NCBI GenBank assembly: GCA_963575745.1
Contig: CAUYUJ010019619.1
Location: 111,318-175,317 of the forward strand
DNA from: Prorocentrum cordatum
Taxonomy: Eukaryota > Sar > Dinophyceae > Prorocentrales > Prorocentraceae
Reading direction: 5' to 3'
DNA length: 64,000 nucleotides
The notes under the pieces: generated by a model
The model's database searches: none
Told to the model about the DNA's origin: nothing
Seen by the model: the letters and a program-made list of their open reading frames with translations, nothing else
In this document: piece after piece, positions 51,531-62,550 of the stretch
Position numbering within the stretch: the first letter of the stretch is position 1
How the letters are laid out: every line of letters begins with the position of its first letter
Translations under genes and position numbers: made by a program

Positions 51531-53224
51531 TGAACGATCCTCCAGAAGGACATGGCGGCGTTCGTCACACGCATGCAGTCCTAAGCCTGAATGCCTGGTC
51601 CTGCTTGACGGTGCCGTTGCTGCGATTGCGTTGCTGCATCCGGTTTGTGCGCCAGTGCTGCGATGGGCGTTCGGACACAGAATGAGCGATTGCCACTTTC
51701 CCCTTCTCCACGAGGTCATGAGGCCATATGTACAGATCAGCAAATGTTTGCCAGCGTGGGCACCAAACATCAAGTAATGGCACTGTGGACGTGTAAGCTG
51801 TGTGATGCACCAGCGTTTCGGCGGTGCTTTTTTTACAGCAAGTGCGCATCCTCGGGACACCCCCGCAGGCGGCAACGAGCGGCAGCAGGCAAGAACACGG
51901 CGAATCTTCGGGACACCCCACCCCCCCCAGGCGGCAACGGGCGGCAACTGGCCGGAATGTCGCGAATCTACGGGACACCCCCACGGGCGGCAACGGGTGG
52001 GAATGTGGCGAATCCCCAGGGCCTCCCCACAGGCGGCAACGGGGCGGCAATTGGCCAGAACGTGGCGAATCTTCGGGACACCCATCCAACGCCTTAGAAA
52101 AACAATCAAGAATCCCCAAGTGCAAGCATTAATTGGTGAACAAATTCTGAGCCCAGGATTTGGGATACGCCCTTATGGCTTGGCCAGGAAGGCGTATACA
52201 CATATCTTGGACCCAGGACTGGTTTGCCAGGAGTGGCGCATGTGGACAGCAAGTGTCATCATGTGACCCTGGCCCCAAAGATTCTCAAGGTGGCCTCACG
52301 CAGAAGCTGTCGGACCAACCCCTTGTCCTGAAGCACCCCTGCCTGCCGTGGATCAGGGAGTTCTGCGGCGGAGGCTAGGCTGGCTCCCTTGCCTCAATCC
52401 CCAATTTGGTTATTTGGGTGCGCATGTAGATATGGGAAGCGTTTCCATTGTACAGGTCGGTAATCATACACCCTTCTTCTCCGCGTGGACGGCCTTTTGT
52501 TGCGGTGAGGTCGGTCCGATCTTCTCCGAGTTGGCATGACAAGACTGAAGGACCCCTTGGCGCGCAGTGTAAGCATTGTCATGTGATCGCCCGTGGCGGC
52601 GACCGCCAAGAGGCGCTGTCCTGTGGCCTCCAGGTTTTGTAGCAGGCATCGTCAGCCGCCCCCGGGGACACTTGCTTGTTGGGGCTGTTTCTCCTGACAT
52701 CCACCCCTGTGCTCCAGAGCCCCGTGCGTCCAAACGGACATCCTTGCAGTTGCGTGTGTTCGACGTGGTTGCTGGTTGCTGGTTGCTGGGCCCGGCGTCG
52801 TGCTAGAAATATTGCTCGTCCCTGCCGTCCCCCGAAGAGGAGAGGTCTGGAGGTGATCTGCGAGTATCGCAGCGGACTGGGGCCCGGCACCAGAGTCAGG
52901 CAGGCCATTGACTCATGATTTTATCAGAACGGTGGCTGGCGTACCCGAAGCCAAAAGCCAGGTCCTGACCCGTGCTGCGGCTCCCTCGGCCTTCTCCGGC
53001 GAGACCGCTGTGGCCTTGCACGAGGAGGGGATGGCAGCGCTTAGAGAGAGAGAGAGAGAGTGCTCCGGCCCGCGAGGCTCAGGCCGAGGAAGCCCAATCT
53101 CGCTGAGGCGCAACCTGTCATGGCCCTGGCGGGCTGCTCGCCCCCGCTTTGGGTGACGAAGGTCCCTTCTGTGGGGTGTAACCCCGCATCGTATTCAGGC
53201 TTCCCCTCGGGGCCGTCCTGGCCT
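51531..53224. other. No confident gene
   Basis: Holds a 50-63 bp tandem repeat at 51846-52090 and an AG run at 53043-53060. Frames such as ECLVLLDGAVAAIALLHPVC at about 51590-51775 look partly coding but could not be assigned. Confidence 0.3.
51846..52090. repeat. Tandem repeat, about four units of 50-63 bp
   Basis: Each unit has CGGGACACCCC, CAGGCGGCAACGGGCGGCAA or a variant, GGCCGGAATGTG and GCGAATCT. Confidence 0.75.
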
Positions 53225-53803
53225 AATCCTCCCTCCTCCTCCTTCTCCTCCTCCTCCTCCTCCGCCTCCTCCTCCCCTCCTCCTCCTGATCCTCCGCCTC
53301 CCTCTTCTCCTTCTCCTCCTCCTCCTCCTCCTCCTCCTCCTCCTCCTCCTCCTCCTCCTTCTCCTGAGCCTCCCTCCTCCTCCTCCCCCCTCCCCCGTCT
53401 GCGACATGCTGAGGCCAGCAGGAAGGCTTTGGCAGTGGTCCCCCCCTGCGGAGGCCCATGCGATCGGGAGGGGGCCACCGATCTGCCCTGGGCGCAGGAC
53501 GAGCAGGAGGGATCCGTCGTCGACGACGGCGTCGGCGATGGATCGTCAGCGACGTCGACGGTGACGTCGAGGATGGCGCAGGATTCCTCGTCGGACGACG
53601 TGCCTGCTCCCACTCTTCGCCCGAAGGCAGGACGAGGCGGCTGCTGGGAGGACGGCGCGGAGTGCGCGGGCTTCGAGGCCGCGCCTGCTTCTCGCGGCCT
53701 TCCCCCCCAACAATGTGTTCTTCCTCCTCCTCTTCCTCTATCTCCTCCTCCTCCTGCTCCTCCTCCTCCTCCTCCTCCTCCTCCTCCTCCTCCTCCTCCT
53801 TCT
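53225..53803 (+). other. Possible exon between two (TCC)n tracts
   Basis: (TCC)n fills 53225-53395 and 53720-53803. Between them the plus frame reads HAEASRKALAVVPPCGGPCD, EQEGSVVDDGVGDGSSATST, SRMAQDSSSDDVPAPTLRPK, mixed and acidic, unlike the flanks. This suits an exon with microsatellite-bearing introns on each side. No family and no clear splice sites. Confidence 0.3.
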
Positions 53804-53855
53804 ACTTGCACCTGGCACCTGGTGGCTCGAAAGCTCGTCAGAACGTAGCCTCCCC

Positions 53856-53883
53856 CCCCTCAGGGCCAGTCGGCCCTGAGGGG
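53856..53883. other. Perfect 12-bp hairpin
   Basis: CCCCTCAGGGCC (53856-53867) and GGCCCTGAGGGG (53872-53883) around AGTC. Confidence 0.8.
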
Positions 53884-53908
53884 TGTGGATCAAACTATGG
53901 CCAGGCGA

Positions 53909-53931
53909 CCCTTGGAGCACCGCTCCAAGGG
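53909..53931. other. Perfect 10-bp hairpin
   Basis: CCCTTGGAGC (53909-53918) and GCTCCAAGGG (53922-53931) around ACC, 25 bases after the previous hairpin. Confidence 0.8.
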
Positions 53932-54150
53932 CCACTGGCGGCGCACGTATTTTTACGTGTAGCAGAAGGTGAAGTGATAGAACAACAGGGAAGGAAAGAC
54001 GGACAGAAGGAGGAGAAAGGAAGACGATGGAAGAGAAGATCATGACCTCGAAGAGAAAAAGGGGAGGTGGGGATAGGATCGAGGCGACAGCGGTTGGAAA
54101 CGGGCTGGGGGGCCCGCCGTCCGTGTTAGGGTCACCCTTCCTTCGAGTTA

Positions 54151-54170
54151 GCTGGCCCTGTTGGGCCAGC
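54151..54170. other. Perfect 8-bp hairpin
   Basis: GCTGGCCC and GGGCCAGC around TGTT. Confidence 0.7.
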
Positions 54171-54271
54171 GCCCCGGAGGGTGCCCAGTGGTCCCCCTCC
54201 TTTGGGGTGCCCTGCTTCTCCAGGCTGGATGCTGAAAGGGAGCGCAGGTGTGGTTGGCGCCCTACCTTACT

Positions 54272-54836
54272 AGACCATTACACCTGAGAAAACCCAATCA
54301 GCGGACGATTTGAAAATTGATACTATGGATCTTGAGATCGATTGTGAGATCGATAAGGGGATCGATAGTGGAATCGAAAGTGAGGACGATTGTGAGGTCG
54401 ATCGTGAGACCGAGAGTGAAATCGATTCAATGAGATCGATAGTGAGATCGATCGCGGGATCGCTCATGCGATCTCTAGTGAGATCGCCGGTGATATTGAT
54501 AGTGAGATCGATTGTGGGATCGATGGTAAGATCGATCGAGAAGTCTGTAATGAGATCGATGGTGAGACCGATCGATAAGAAGATCGACCAGGAACCCGGG
54601 AACCCGGGAACCTCGCCACCCTCCGAAATCGGCCCGGAACCCGGAACCGGGAACCCGGGAACCCGGGAACTTGGAACCGGGAACTTGGAACCCGGGAACC
54701 CGGGAACCCAGCCTGGCACCAAAATCGACGGGGAACTTTCGCCAAATCCTTCAATCTCCGCTAGGACCCTTTCACTGCAACCACTGATTGGGGAATCTCC
54801 GCTAGGACCCCTTCAGTGCAAGCACTGATTGGGGAA
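54272..54836 (+). mobile_element. About 530-bp repeat element, plus copy
   Basis: Left end TTACACCTGAGAAAACCCAA then TCAG; a centre of GAGATCGATAGT-type 12-base units; then CGGGAACCCGGGAACC units; right end GATTTTGGTGCC complement, then CACTGATTGGGGAAT, duplicated at 54757-54836. Both ends carry CCCAATCAG in inverted sense. The centre keeps an open frame (EIDSGIESEDDCEVDRETES, EIDSMRSIVRSI). The minus copy is at 60372-60890. Confidence 0.75.
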
Positions 54837-56450
54837 TAGTTGCATGGAAACTGTGGGCGCGCGCTCCATGTGACGGTTGCTGCGCTAGCAGTGCTGAGCG
54901 AAACGTGGTTGCCGAAGCCGACGGCGTTTGATGGAGGGGAGGGAGGAAGGAGGTAAGTTAAAGATGCATGCCTGCGGGCGGTGATCATTGTTGCTGCCCG
55001 CGGCGGCCTTGGCCAACGCCGTGGCTGCCGAGGCTGGTGGCATCAGGCGGAGAGGAGGGAAGTGAGAAGTGGCTGGGCATGCGATGAATGCGGACGGTGG
55101 CTGGTAGCCGATCACCCTTGTTGGCTAGCGGTGCGGCTGCCTGAGCGCATGGACTGGGCGCGGTTAAACCTCAGAATGCGAGGGAGGTGGCTAGACGGCA
55201 CGTAGCTGGCACGTAGTAAGGGTGTGGCGGTGGCGGTCCATGTCCACACTCGCCGAGGTGGAAGGCACAAGGGCCTCTCCCTCTGCTCATAGGAATCTCC
55301 ACGCAGCGGCCCGAAAGGTCAAAGACAGCATCCCTCACCTGCAAGCGGGGGGTCCCAGAACATTGACCTCGGGGCCGCCTGTACGGGTTCCACCGAGCTT
55401 GAGGGAGATTTGTACCTTCCAGGCGGCGGTAGGAGCTTCCATGCTCGCAGCAGAGTAGCCAGCCACACACGCCCAGGTGGCAGGCGGAAGGGCCTCTGCC
55501 CAGAGCGCCCCCTATCCCCGCGGCTGGCACCCTCCCGCGCCCAGACCGCGGGAGTAGGGGACACCCAGACCGCGGGAGAGGGGGGCGCTTGGGGGGGGGG
55601 GTCCACAGTGGGTGGGGCAGGCCTCTGCCCTCCGTGGCGGTGGCACGGTCGTTGATCTGTTGTCGTCGCCCTCCCAGCCCAAACAAAATCAAACAACCGC
55701 CCCCGCCTTTGATTTGGGCAGGCGATCCGCGATCGCGGCTGCTGCGTCGGCTGTGCGAGTGCGAGCATGCCAAGCGCGGCCGAGCAAGGCCGTGGCCGCC
55801 CCGGCCCTTGCCAGGGCGACCTGCGGTGAGTCCCGTACCCTACCCCCCACATAGATAAGCAGACCCATCCCCCGCCACAAGAGCAGGGTGGCGGGAGGTT
55901 AGTCAAGGGAGGAACAACCACCAGGACCCGATAAGTGGCGTTTATGAAACGGCTCTAGGCGTTTATTGAACGGCCCTGCCCTGTTCGATTCCTTCTGCGG
56001 GCGCGCTTACTAAACGGCTTCGCGTGTCGGGGTGAGTATTATTATGGGGTTGGATGCCTTCCAAGTAGTGAGAGGAAGCGGGGAGAAAGGGGCTGCAGGA
56101 AGGTGAGCCGGGAGCGAGTGAAGGTTGAAGGTTGGTGGAGGCCGTCATGGTACGCTTCACTTGTCATCGGCCGTGGGTGAGAATGCCCCGCAGGGGCCCA
56201 CTCATCATGTACGTCGGTTGATGCAGCATTTGTGGATGGGAAAGCCCTACTGGGGACCCACAGCATGGCGTAGCTGCACTTGCTGTTCTCGCCGTGAGCT
56301 GTACTGCGTAGCTGGGCGTCTGCATTGCGACTGCCGTCGACGTAGAGGTGGGTAGCACACCGTCCTTACTGTAAGCTGCCGCTGGAGAGAGGGAATGAGC
56401 GTAAGTTGCAACCAGTCAACCAGTTGTGCTGCTGCCGGTGATGCTGGTGA
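54837..56450. other. No confident gene
   Basis: Includes weak local duplications: CTGGGCATG/GGCGGTGG-type sequence near 54930-55110, CACACGCCCAGGTGGCAGGC / CACACTCGCCGAGGTGGAAG near 55240 and 55465, and CCCAGACCGCGGGAG twice near 55540-55580. No splice-consistent coding model was found. Confidence 0.3.
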
Positions 56451-56454
56451 GTGA

Positions 56455-56905
56455 GTACGTCCTCCTCCTCCTCCTCCTCCTCCTCCTCCTCCGCCCATCC
56501 TCCCATCCTCTTTCGCTCTATCTCTCTCTCTGTCTCTCAACTCCTCATCCTTCCTTCTTCCTCCCTCCTCATCCCGCCTACCCTCCTCATCCCATTTCTT
56601 TCTTTCCGCGTCCCTCCTCCCTTCTGTTTCTTCCTTCCTCCCTTATCCGACTCACTCCTCCCTTCTTCCTCCCTCTTCCCGTCCTCCTCCCGTCCTCCCT
56701 AGTCCTCCTTTCCTCCCCCCTCCTCCTCCTCCTCCTCCTTCTCTTCCTCCTCCTCCTCCTCCTCACCCTCATCCTTCTCCTCCCTCCCTCCCTCCCTCCC
56801 TTCTCCCCTCCCGGGTCCATCTCCTCATCCCCCCTTTCTTCTTCCTCCTGACTTCCTCCTCCCTCATCCTCCCCCTATTTCTCCCTCCTCCCTTCTCCTT
56901 CCCTC
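56455..56905. repeat. CT-rich / (TCC)n tract
   Basis: TCC triplets at both ends of a longer pyrimidine-rich stretch. Confidence 0.85.
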
Positions 56906-57469
56906 CTCAAGGCCGTACCTGCTCCGCAAGGCCAATATCGGTTGATGCTTCCTTGCGCTGCATGGCCATAGATATCGAAATGGACGGAGGCGTGTTGCTA
57001 TTCGATGTCGGCCTCTGGTGCGGGAGTGTCGCCTTCTCGGTCACCATGGTATGGTTTGAAGAGGCACAAACAGCACAGCCAGCACACAGTGTAAGACGAC
57101 AGCCAACAGAAGGAACGGCGCGTGAAGCTTCTAGGACCTGCACGGATGGCGCGCGATTCCGTTTTCACATTCGAGTTACCACCATGGCGCCGCGGGCGTT
57201 TTTGTTCTTCAAGCGCCTGCATGCTACACTGGTGGAGGGCAATATGCAACTTAATCTTCCAAGGTTAATGAGCACGTGTGGTACCGCAAAGGAACCGCAC
57301 ATGAATTCTATCATTGACGCGCGTATCATGGCACATCGAACCGTGCGGGCCCATGGGGCCCTCACCTCCGAAGTTGGTGCTCGCAGTCACGAAGCGAAAC
57401 AGCGGCATGGACATATGAGTGGGGGCCTGGGACGGGAACGCTGCACTCCAGCGTCAGTCGTGTGTGCCA
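56906..57469. other. No confident gene
   Basis: A plus-strand frame is open from 56953, including MAPRAFLFFKRLHATLVEGN near 57184, but it runs into the TG repeat and shows no family signal. Confidence 0.25.
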
Positions 57470-57955
57470 GGTGTGTGTGTGTTGTGTGATGTGTGTTGTG
57501 TGTTCTGTTGTTGTGTGTTGTGCGTTGTGTTGTTGTGTGTTGATGTGTATTGTTGTGTGTTGTGTATGTGTTGGTATGTGTGTTGGTGTATGTTGATGTC
57601 TGTGTGTTGATGTCTGTATTGGTGTGCGTGTGGAATGGTGCGTGTGTGTGTTGGTGTGTGTGTGTGTTGGTGTGTGTTGGTGTGTGTTGGTGTGTGTGTG
57701 TGTTGGTGTGTATGTGTGTATGTGTGTGCGTGTGTGTGTGGTGGTGTGTGTTGGTGTGTGTTGTTGTGTGTTGGTTTGTTGGTGTGTGTCTGTTGTTGTG
57801 TGTTGGTGTGTGTTGGTGTGTGTTGGTGTGTTTGTGTGTTAGTGTGCGCTTTGTTGAAGGTATGTGTGTGCGTTTGTGTGTGTATGTTCGTTTGTGTGTG
57901 TGTGTTCGTATGTGTGTGCGTGTGTGTGTGTGCATGTGTGTGGTGTGTGTTGGCC
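57470..57955. repeat. (TG)n with GTGTGTTGG units
   Basis: TG dinucleotides organised in GTGTGTTGGTGTGT units over nearly 500 bases. Cys/Val-rich or His/Thr-rich frames through it are repeat translations. Confidence 0.95.
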
Positions 57956-57964
57956 CTCTCTGTC

Positions 57965-58225
57965 CCCATCCTCCTCCGGTTCTTCTTCCGCCTCCTCCTC
58001 CTCGTCTGCCTCCTCCTCTTTCTCTGCCTCCTCCTCCTCTGCCTCCTCCACCCTCCTCCTCTGCCTCCGCTTCCTCCTTCTCCTCTTCCTCCTCCTTCTC
58101 CTTATCTGCCGCATCCTCCTCTTCTTCTGACCTCTCGTTTTCTTCCTCTGCCTCATCCTCCTCCTCCTCTTCCGCCTGCCCTTCCTCCTCCTCCCCCTCG
58201 TCTTCGTCCTCCTTCTCCTCCTGGC
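57965..58225. repeat. (TCC)n with CTTCTG interruptions
   Basis: TCC triplets mixed with CTC TGC and TTC TTC. Confidence 0.9.
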
Positions 58226-58422
58226 ACCTGTGCAACTGGGACCCCTTCCCAGAAAAACAAGCGGGTGGCAGCCCGATCGTCACCCTTGTTTGCCTGTGGG
58301 GGGGGCCAAGGAAGACAAAATTGCTCCTCGTCGCCGCGGCCACCCACGGAGTGGGTGGTGGGTAGGCTGGGCGCCGGAGCACGGCCTCCGGCGCCCCCTA
58401 CCCCGAGCAGGGCGCGCGGAGC

Positions 58423-58689
58423 ATGGCCTCCTTGCGTGCCTTGTCTCGCGCGCCGTTCGCGGAGAACGTGCTCCTCCTGGTCCTGGCCACGGGGGCACGT
58501 GCCCCGTCGGGTGGCCCGCAGGACCTGCGCCTGTGGGCTTCGTGGCCTGCAGCGATCGAATGCAGGCAGCCCCGCGTGCATGGACCTCTCCTGCGCTGGC
58601 CGCGTCTCAAGTGTCGGGCTCGACGGCTACCTGGCTGGCCGCCAGGAGGACTGGGAATAATCGTGGCAGAGCAGCGCAGCGGCCAAAAA
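58423..58689 (+). other. Possible exon before a (TCC)n tract
   Basis: The plus frame from 58423 reads MASLRALSRAPFAENVLLLV, LATGARAPSGGPQDLRLWAS, a possible N-terminal hydrophobic start, then meets (TCC)n at 58690. Tentative. Confidence 0.25.
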
Positions 58690-58764
58690 AATCCTCCTCC
58701 TCCTCCTCCTCCTCCTCCTCCTCCTCCTCCTCCTCCTCCTCCTCCTCCTCCTCCTCCTCCTCCT
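58690..58764. repeat. (TCC)n microsatellite
   Basis: About 25 uninterrupted TCC triplets. Confidence 0.95.
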
Positions 58765-58841
58765 TCTCCCATCAAGGGGACTCAGGCGTGGGTCTACACG
58801 GGGTGCCACTTGCACAGATGCGCGTTCAGGGTGGTCTTGCA

Positions 58842-59788
58842 ATGGATGACAGCTGTAATTACACGCAGGTAGTGAGACAGGGCGTCCCGAATCCGTTCGT
58901 GGAAGCGGAGAGGGCCACGCAGAGAAGCTTGGGCGCGAAGAAGAACCAGGACGTGATCACAATGGACATCAAGGACAAGCAGGACCCAGGGGTGCTTGTG
59001 GCTCCCAACCCGAGGCTTCACGAGTCGAAGGGGGCCAAGAGCTCGCAGAGCTCGGACGACAGCGGGGACCTCCCCCGAGAGGCGAGGCAGGCGGCCACCA
59101 ATGCGGCCGGGAAAGAGCGAGTCGCCGAAGAGTTCTACATCGGGGCGTGCTCCAGTGCGCGGGATGACGATGATGATGATGATGATGAGGAGGAGGAGGA
59201 GGAGGAGGAGGAGGAGGAGGAGGAGGAGGAGGACGGGACGAGGAGGGGAGGAGGAGGAGGAGGAGGAGGAAGGAGGAGGAGGAGGAGGACGAGGAGGGGG
59301 AGGAGGAGGAGGAGAAGGAGGAGGAGGAGGAGTAGGAGGAGGAGGAGGAGGAGGAGAAGGAGGGAGGAGGAGAAGGAGGAGGAGGAGGAGGAGGACGAGG
59401 AAGAGAACTCTTCGCTCGCCTCGTGGACCGCCCCCTGCCGGGTCGCGGAGGGCAGGCGGCGGGAGGAACGCGGCGTTTCGGACCGCAGCGGCACCAGGAA
59501 GCAGGGCAGGGAAAAGAGGAATAACAAGACCAGTGTCGCCGAGGTGGTGCCCTACGCCATGGCGCCCAGTGAGAGTTATGAAAAAGGGGACGCACTTCCC
59601 ACGGGGGTGCTTGTCGAGATCCCCCGGCATCGGCATGCGACATATTTTCCTGGATCCGAGCCGCCCGCGCCCTCTGAGCCTAGCATCGGCAAAGCCCTCC
59701 CAATGCTCAAGGCGGTGATCGGCCCGGAATCGAAGTCAACGTCTGCGAGGGATGAGTGGGTCTGCCGCGCCTTACTTTGCCCATCGGG
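58842..59788 (+). CDS. Acidic-tract protein of unknown function
   Basis: From the ATG at 58842 one frame reads MDDSCNYTQVVRQGVPNPFV, EAERATQRSLGAKKNQDVIT, MDIKDKQDPGVLVAPNPRLH, then an Asp8 and poly-Glu tract made by GAT/GAG repeats, an Arg/Gly-rich middle, and a second ordinary part (TSVAEVVPYAMAPSESYEKG, DALPTGVLVEIPRHRHATYF, LPMLKAVIGPESKSTSARDE). The frame is unbroken across about 235 bases of microsatellite, although the poly-Arg/Gly part could instead be an intron. The end given is where ordinary composition stops; the open frame goes on to 60272 through (ATC)n. No domain recognised. Confidence 0.4.
59165..59402. repeat. (GAT)n and (GGA)n inside the acidic reading frame
   Basis: GATGATGAT then GAGGAGG triplets, with GACGGGACGAGG and GTAGG variants. 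Orientation is opposite to most such tracts in the window. Confidence 0.9.
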
Positions 59789-60114
59789 GCACTGCCAGCG
59801 TTTCTTCCGTTTGCTCGGCATGGCTGCGGGGTGTCGTGCGCACCGCGGGTGGTCGCCTTCTCTCGGCGCCGTTGCTGCGCTCGGGCGGAAGCTCGGTGCT
59901 TGGCAGTATTTGCAACCTGGCCCATCGGGGCGCGGCTGCAGGGCCCACCCGGGGCTCGGCAGTTCATGCTCTCCCTGCATCGGCGGGGCACATCGGGGCC
60001 TGGCCTCCGCTGCTCCGGCAAGGACTGAGGCATCGCCTCCGTCCAGCCTGCCAGGGCCCACGGGAACAGGCCACATCATCAGTGCCTTCAGGACTTTCCT
60101 CCTCATCTTCCGCC

Positions 60115-60334
60115 CCCTTATCATCATCACCATCACCCATCACCATCATCAGCCAGCAGCACCATCATCAGCATCACCATCATCAGCATCATCAGCATCA
60201 TCACCACCATCAGCATTATCGTCATCACCATCATCATCACCATCATCATCGTCATCGTCATCGTCGTCATGAACAGCACCCGCATCGTCATCATCACCGT
60301 TATTATCAACATCAGCATCATCAGCATCAACATC

Positions 60335-60371
<37 letters not shown>
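60115..60371. repeat. (ATC)n microsatellite
   Basis: ATC/CAT triplets with CAG and CGT variants, ending directly at the inverted 530-bp element. Confidence 0.95.
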
Positions 60372-60890
60372 CCATCATCAGATTCCCCAATCAGTGCTTG
60401 CACTGAAGGGGCCCTAGCGGACTTTGAAGGATTTGGCGAAAGTTCCCCGCCGATTTTGGTGGCAGGCAGGGTTCCCGGGTTCCCGGGTTCCCGATTCCGG
60501 GTTCCCGGGTTTACGGTTCCGGGTTCCGGGCCGATTTCGGAGGGCGGCGAGGTTCCCGGATTTTAGGGTTCTTGGTCGATCTTTTTCTCGATCGGTCTCA
60601 CCATCGATCTCATTACCGACTTCTCGATCGATCTCACCATCGATACCACAATCGATCTCACCATCAATCTCACAAGCGATCTCACTAGAGATCGCATGAG
60701 CGATCTCGCGATTGATCTCACTATCGATCTCATTGAATCGATTTCACTTTCGGTCTCACGATCGACCTTACAATCGTCCTCACTATTGATTCCACTATCG
60801 ATCTCATTATCGATCTCACAAACGATCTCAATATCCATAGTATGAATTTTGAAATCATCCACTGATTGGGATTTTCTCAGGTGTAATACA
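60372..60890 (-). mobile_element. About 530-bp repeat element, minus copy
   Basis: Inverted counterpart of 54272-54836, at high identity by eye. Termini on its own strand: TTACACCTGAGAAAATCCCA then ATCAGTGG, and CACTGATTGGGGAATC. It keeps the same open frame (DFKIHTMDIEIVCEIDNEID, EIDSMRSIVRSIARSLMRSL), with substitutions relative to the other copy. Confidence 0.75.
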
Positions 60891-60924
60891 TCTTCTTTTC
60901 TCTCCTGTTCCCCCTCCTCCTCCA

Positions 60925-60945
60925 CCGTCGCCATTTTTGGCTCGA
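60925..60945 (+). other. Degraded spliced-leader-like sequence (DinoSL relic?)
   Basis: CCGTCGCCATTTTT followed by GGCTCGAC, directly before an ATG at 60946. The dinoflagellate spliced leader contains CCGTAGCCATTTTGGCTC and ends AAG; here three substitutions and one extra T are present. Relict leaders in the genome mark genes that returned as cDNA. It lies just after the 530-bp element and just before the duplicated block B. Confidence 0.4.
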
Positions 60946-60956
60946 CATGCTTGTTT

Positions 60957-61120
60957 TCGACTGCGCAGCTACGCAATGGACACACGCCGGTTGTGGAGGC
61001 ACTGGAAGGCGACGCCTGGGTCAGGGCTGCCGTTCGCCACATCAGCGCACTGACGGCGCGCCGATGCATCATCGACGCGCTGGGCGCGCCTAATCCGCCC
61101 AGGAGACCGCTACCATCCAT
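60957..61120 (+). repeat. Duplicated block B, copy 1
   Basis: TGCGCAGCTACGCAATGGAC, GGTTGTGGAGGCACTGG, TTCGCCACATCAGCGCACTG and AATCCGCCCAGGAGACCGCT recur at 62390-62550. Confidence 0.9.
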
Positions 61121-61329
61121 TCGCCATATGGGGCATACCGGCATACAAAAGATGGCCTCCGATCGTTGTTGCTCGGCACGAAGAAGAATAGTAACCTCAT
61201 GGTCCACAAGTGGTTGATCATGCCGAAGGCGAGTCGAACGGGAGCAGTCTTCTCGCGACAGACTGCCTGCTGCCAAGACAGAAGAAGGACCATGCCAGCG
61301 CTGGCGCTGTGCCTGATAGCCCCTTCCCA

Positions 61330-62550
61330 ATAACAAATCATAAAGTTCCTTCAAAACTATTCAACGCGGCTGCGAGAAAAGCACGCTGCTGGAGCTGTTT
61401 CCCCTCGGCGACAACCTCTTTCAGTCGCTCGCGCGGTCGTTGCCGAGCATTCCCGGCCACGCCTTCGACGACTTGCGAGGCCCTGCAGCGGATTCTTGTC
61501 AAGGTATCCGAGCAATGGCGCCCGAGCTTTCACTGCCAGGGCGAGTGCCTGGACGACGGGCAGCGTTAAACGGAACGACGTGTTAGCGCTACAGAATCAC
61601 AGCTGAGACAAACAATATTCGACCACCTCTTCAACAACACGCCCGGCGACGATTACTGCGAGCTGCTTCAGATGATCTCAGTGGAAATGCAGAGTTGCGC
61701 GTTGCATTGCCAATGATGGCGTCGTCGTTGGATGCACTCGAGCTGAAATCTAAGCGCGCCACTCTCCGCGTGCAGCACGAGAACCTCAGGCTGGAGGCCT
61801 CGCATCTTCCTCGACCCACAGCTCCAGAAGTATTTCGAGATGGCGAACTGCTCTGCTGCGTCTTTGGAGGCTGCAGGAGATTTCAGCTTCTGGGCCCACG
61901 CGCCAGCCAACGTGACCACCCAGCTGATCCCCGTCCTTCCTGATGACGATCGCGGGGAGGTTGCTGCATACTTCGCCATCCTCCAGGACTACCCCACCAA
62001 GATCCCAGGTTCTAGACCCCAGCCACGAGAAGTGGCTCCAGGTATCGCCGACCACTTGTGATGACGCAATACCTCCTCATGAAGGCCATGAAGTTCCTGA
62101 GCTGCCGATTTCCATCCGAGAACTCGTTTCTGACGGCGACGCTGGCTTCGAGCTCCAGCAGAGCGCCTTCATCAGCTACAACATCAACGCCGGCTCCCTG
62201 GACGTCGGCCTCACGAGCTGGAGTGGTTTCACGATTGGACCGACTGGGTGCGCCCCATGTACGGTTGCCTTCTTGGACCGCCCCGACCTCGTGAACCTCC
62301 ATGCTCGCACGCCCCACACTTGCCCACGTCACTTCCCGACGCCCACTGGCTCGGAGCTCGAGGCACTTGCGAGGCGGCGCGGACCAGGACTGCGCAGCTA
62401 CGCAATAGACACACGTCGGTTGTGGAGGCACTGGCAGGCGACATCCGTGGCAGGGTTGCCGTTCGCCACATCAGCGCACTGGCGGCGCGCCGATGCATCA
62501 TCGACACGGTGAGCGCGCCTAATCCGCCCAGGAGACCGCTACCATCCATC
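61330..62550 (+). pseudogene. Unknown gene, coding fragments in changing frames
   Basis: Coding-like pieces follow one another: KSTLLELFPLGDNLFQSLAR (about 61378), SQLRQTIFDHLFNNTPGDDY and CELLQMISVEMQSC (about 61600-61695), SSLDALELKSKRATLRVQHE, then FLDPQLQKYFEMANCSAASL and VTTQLIPVLPDDDRGEVAAY, then EKWLQVSPTTCDDAIPPHEG, ISIRELVSDGDAGFELQQSA, and last RSYAIDTRRLWRHWQATSVA. Order and composition suggest one protein. Frame changes near 61690, 61770 and 62000 could be introns or decay; I see no consistent splice model. Comparing the duplicated blocks, most differences in the KWLQ block leave codons intact or similar, which supports those frames. No family recognised. Confidence 0.4.
62028..62240 (+). 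repeat. Duplicated block A, copy 1
   Basis: AAGTGGCTCCAGGTATCGCC, GACCACTTGTGATGACGCA, GACGGCGACGCTGGCTTCGA and CTTCATCAGCTACAACATCA recur at 62551-62755. Confidence 0.9.

Noticed and set aside
57387-58382. Thr/His-rich and Cys/Val-rich frames through the TG repeat
   Set aside because: Composition follows the dinucleotide repeat; no unique sequence supports a gene.
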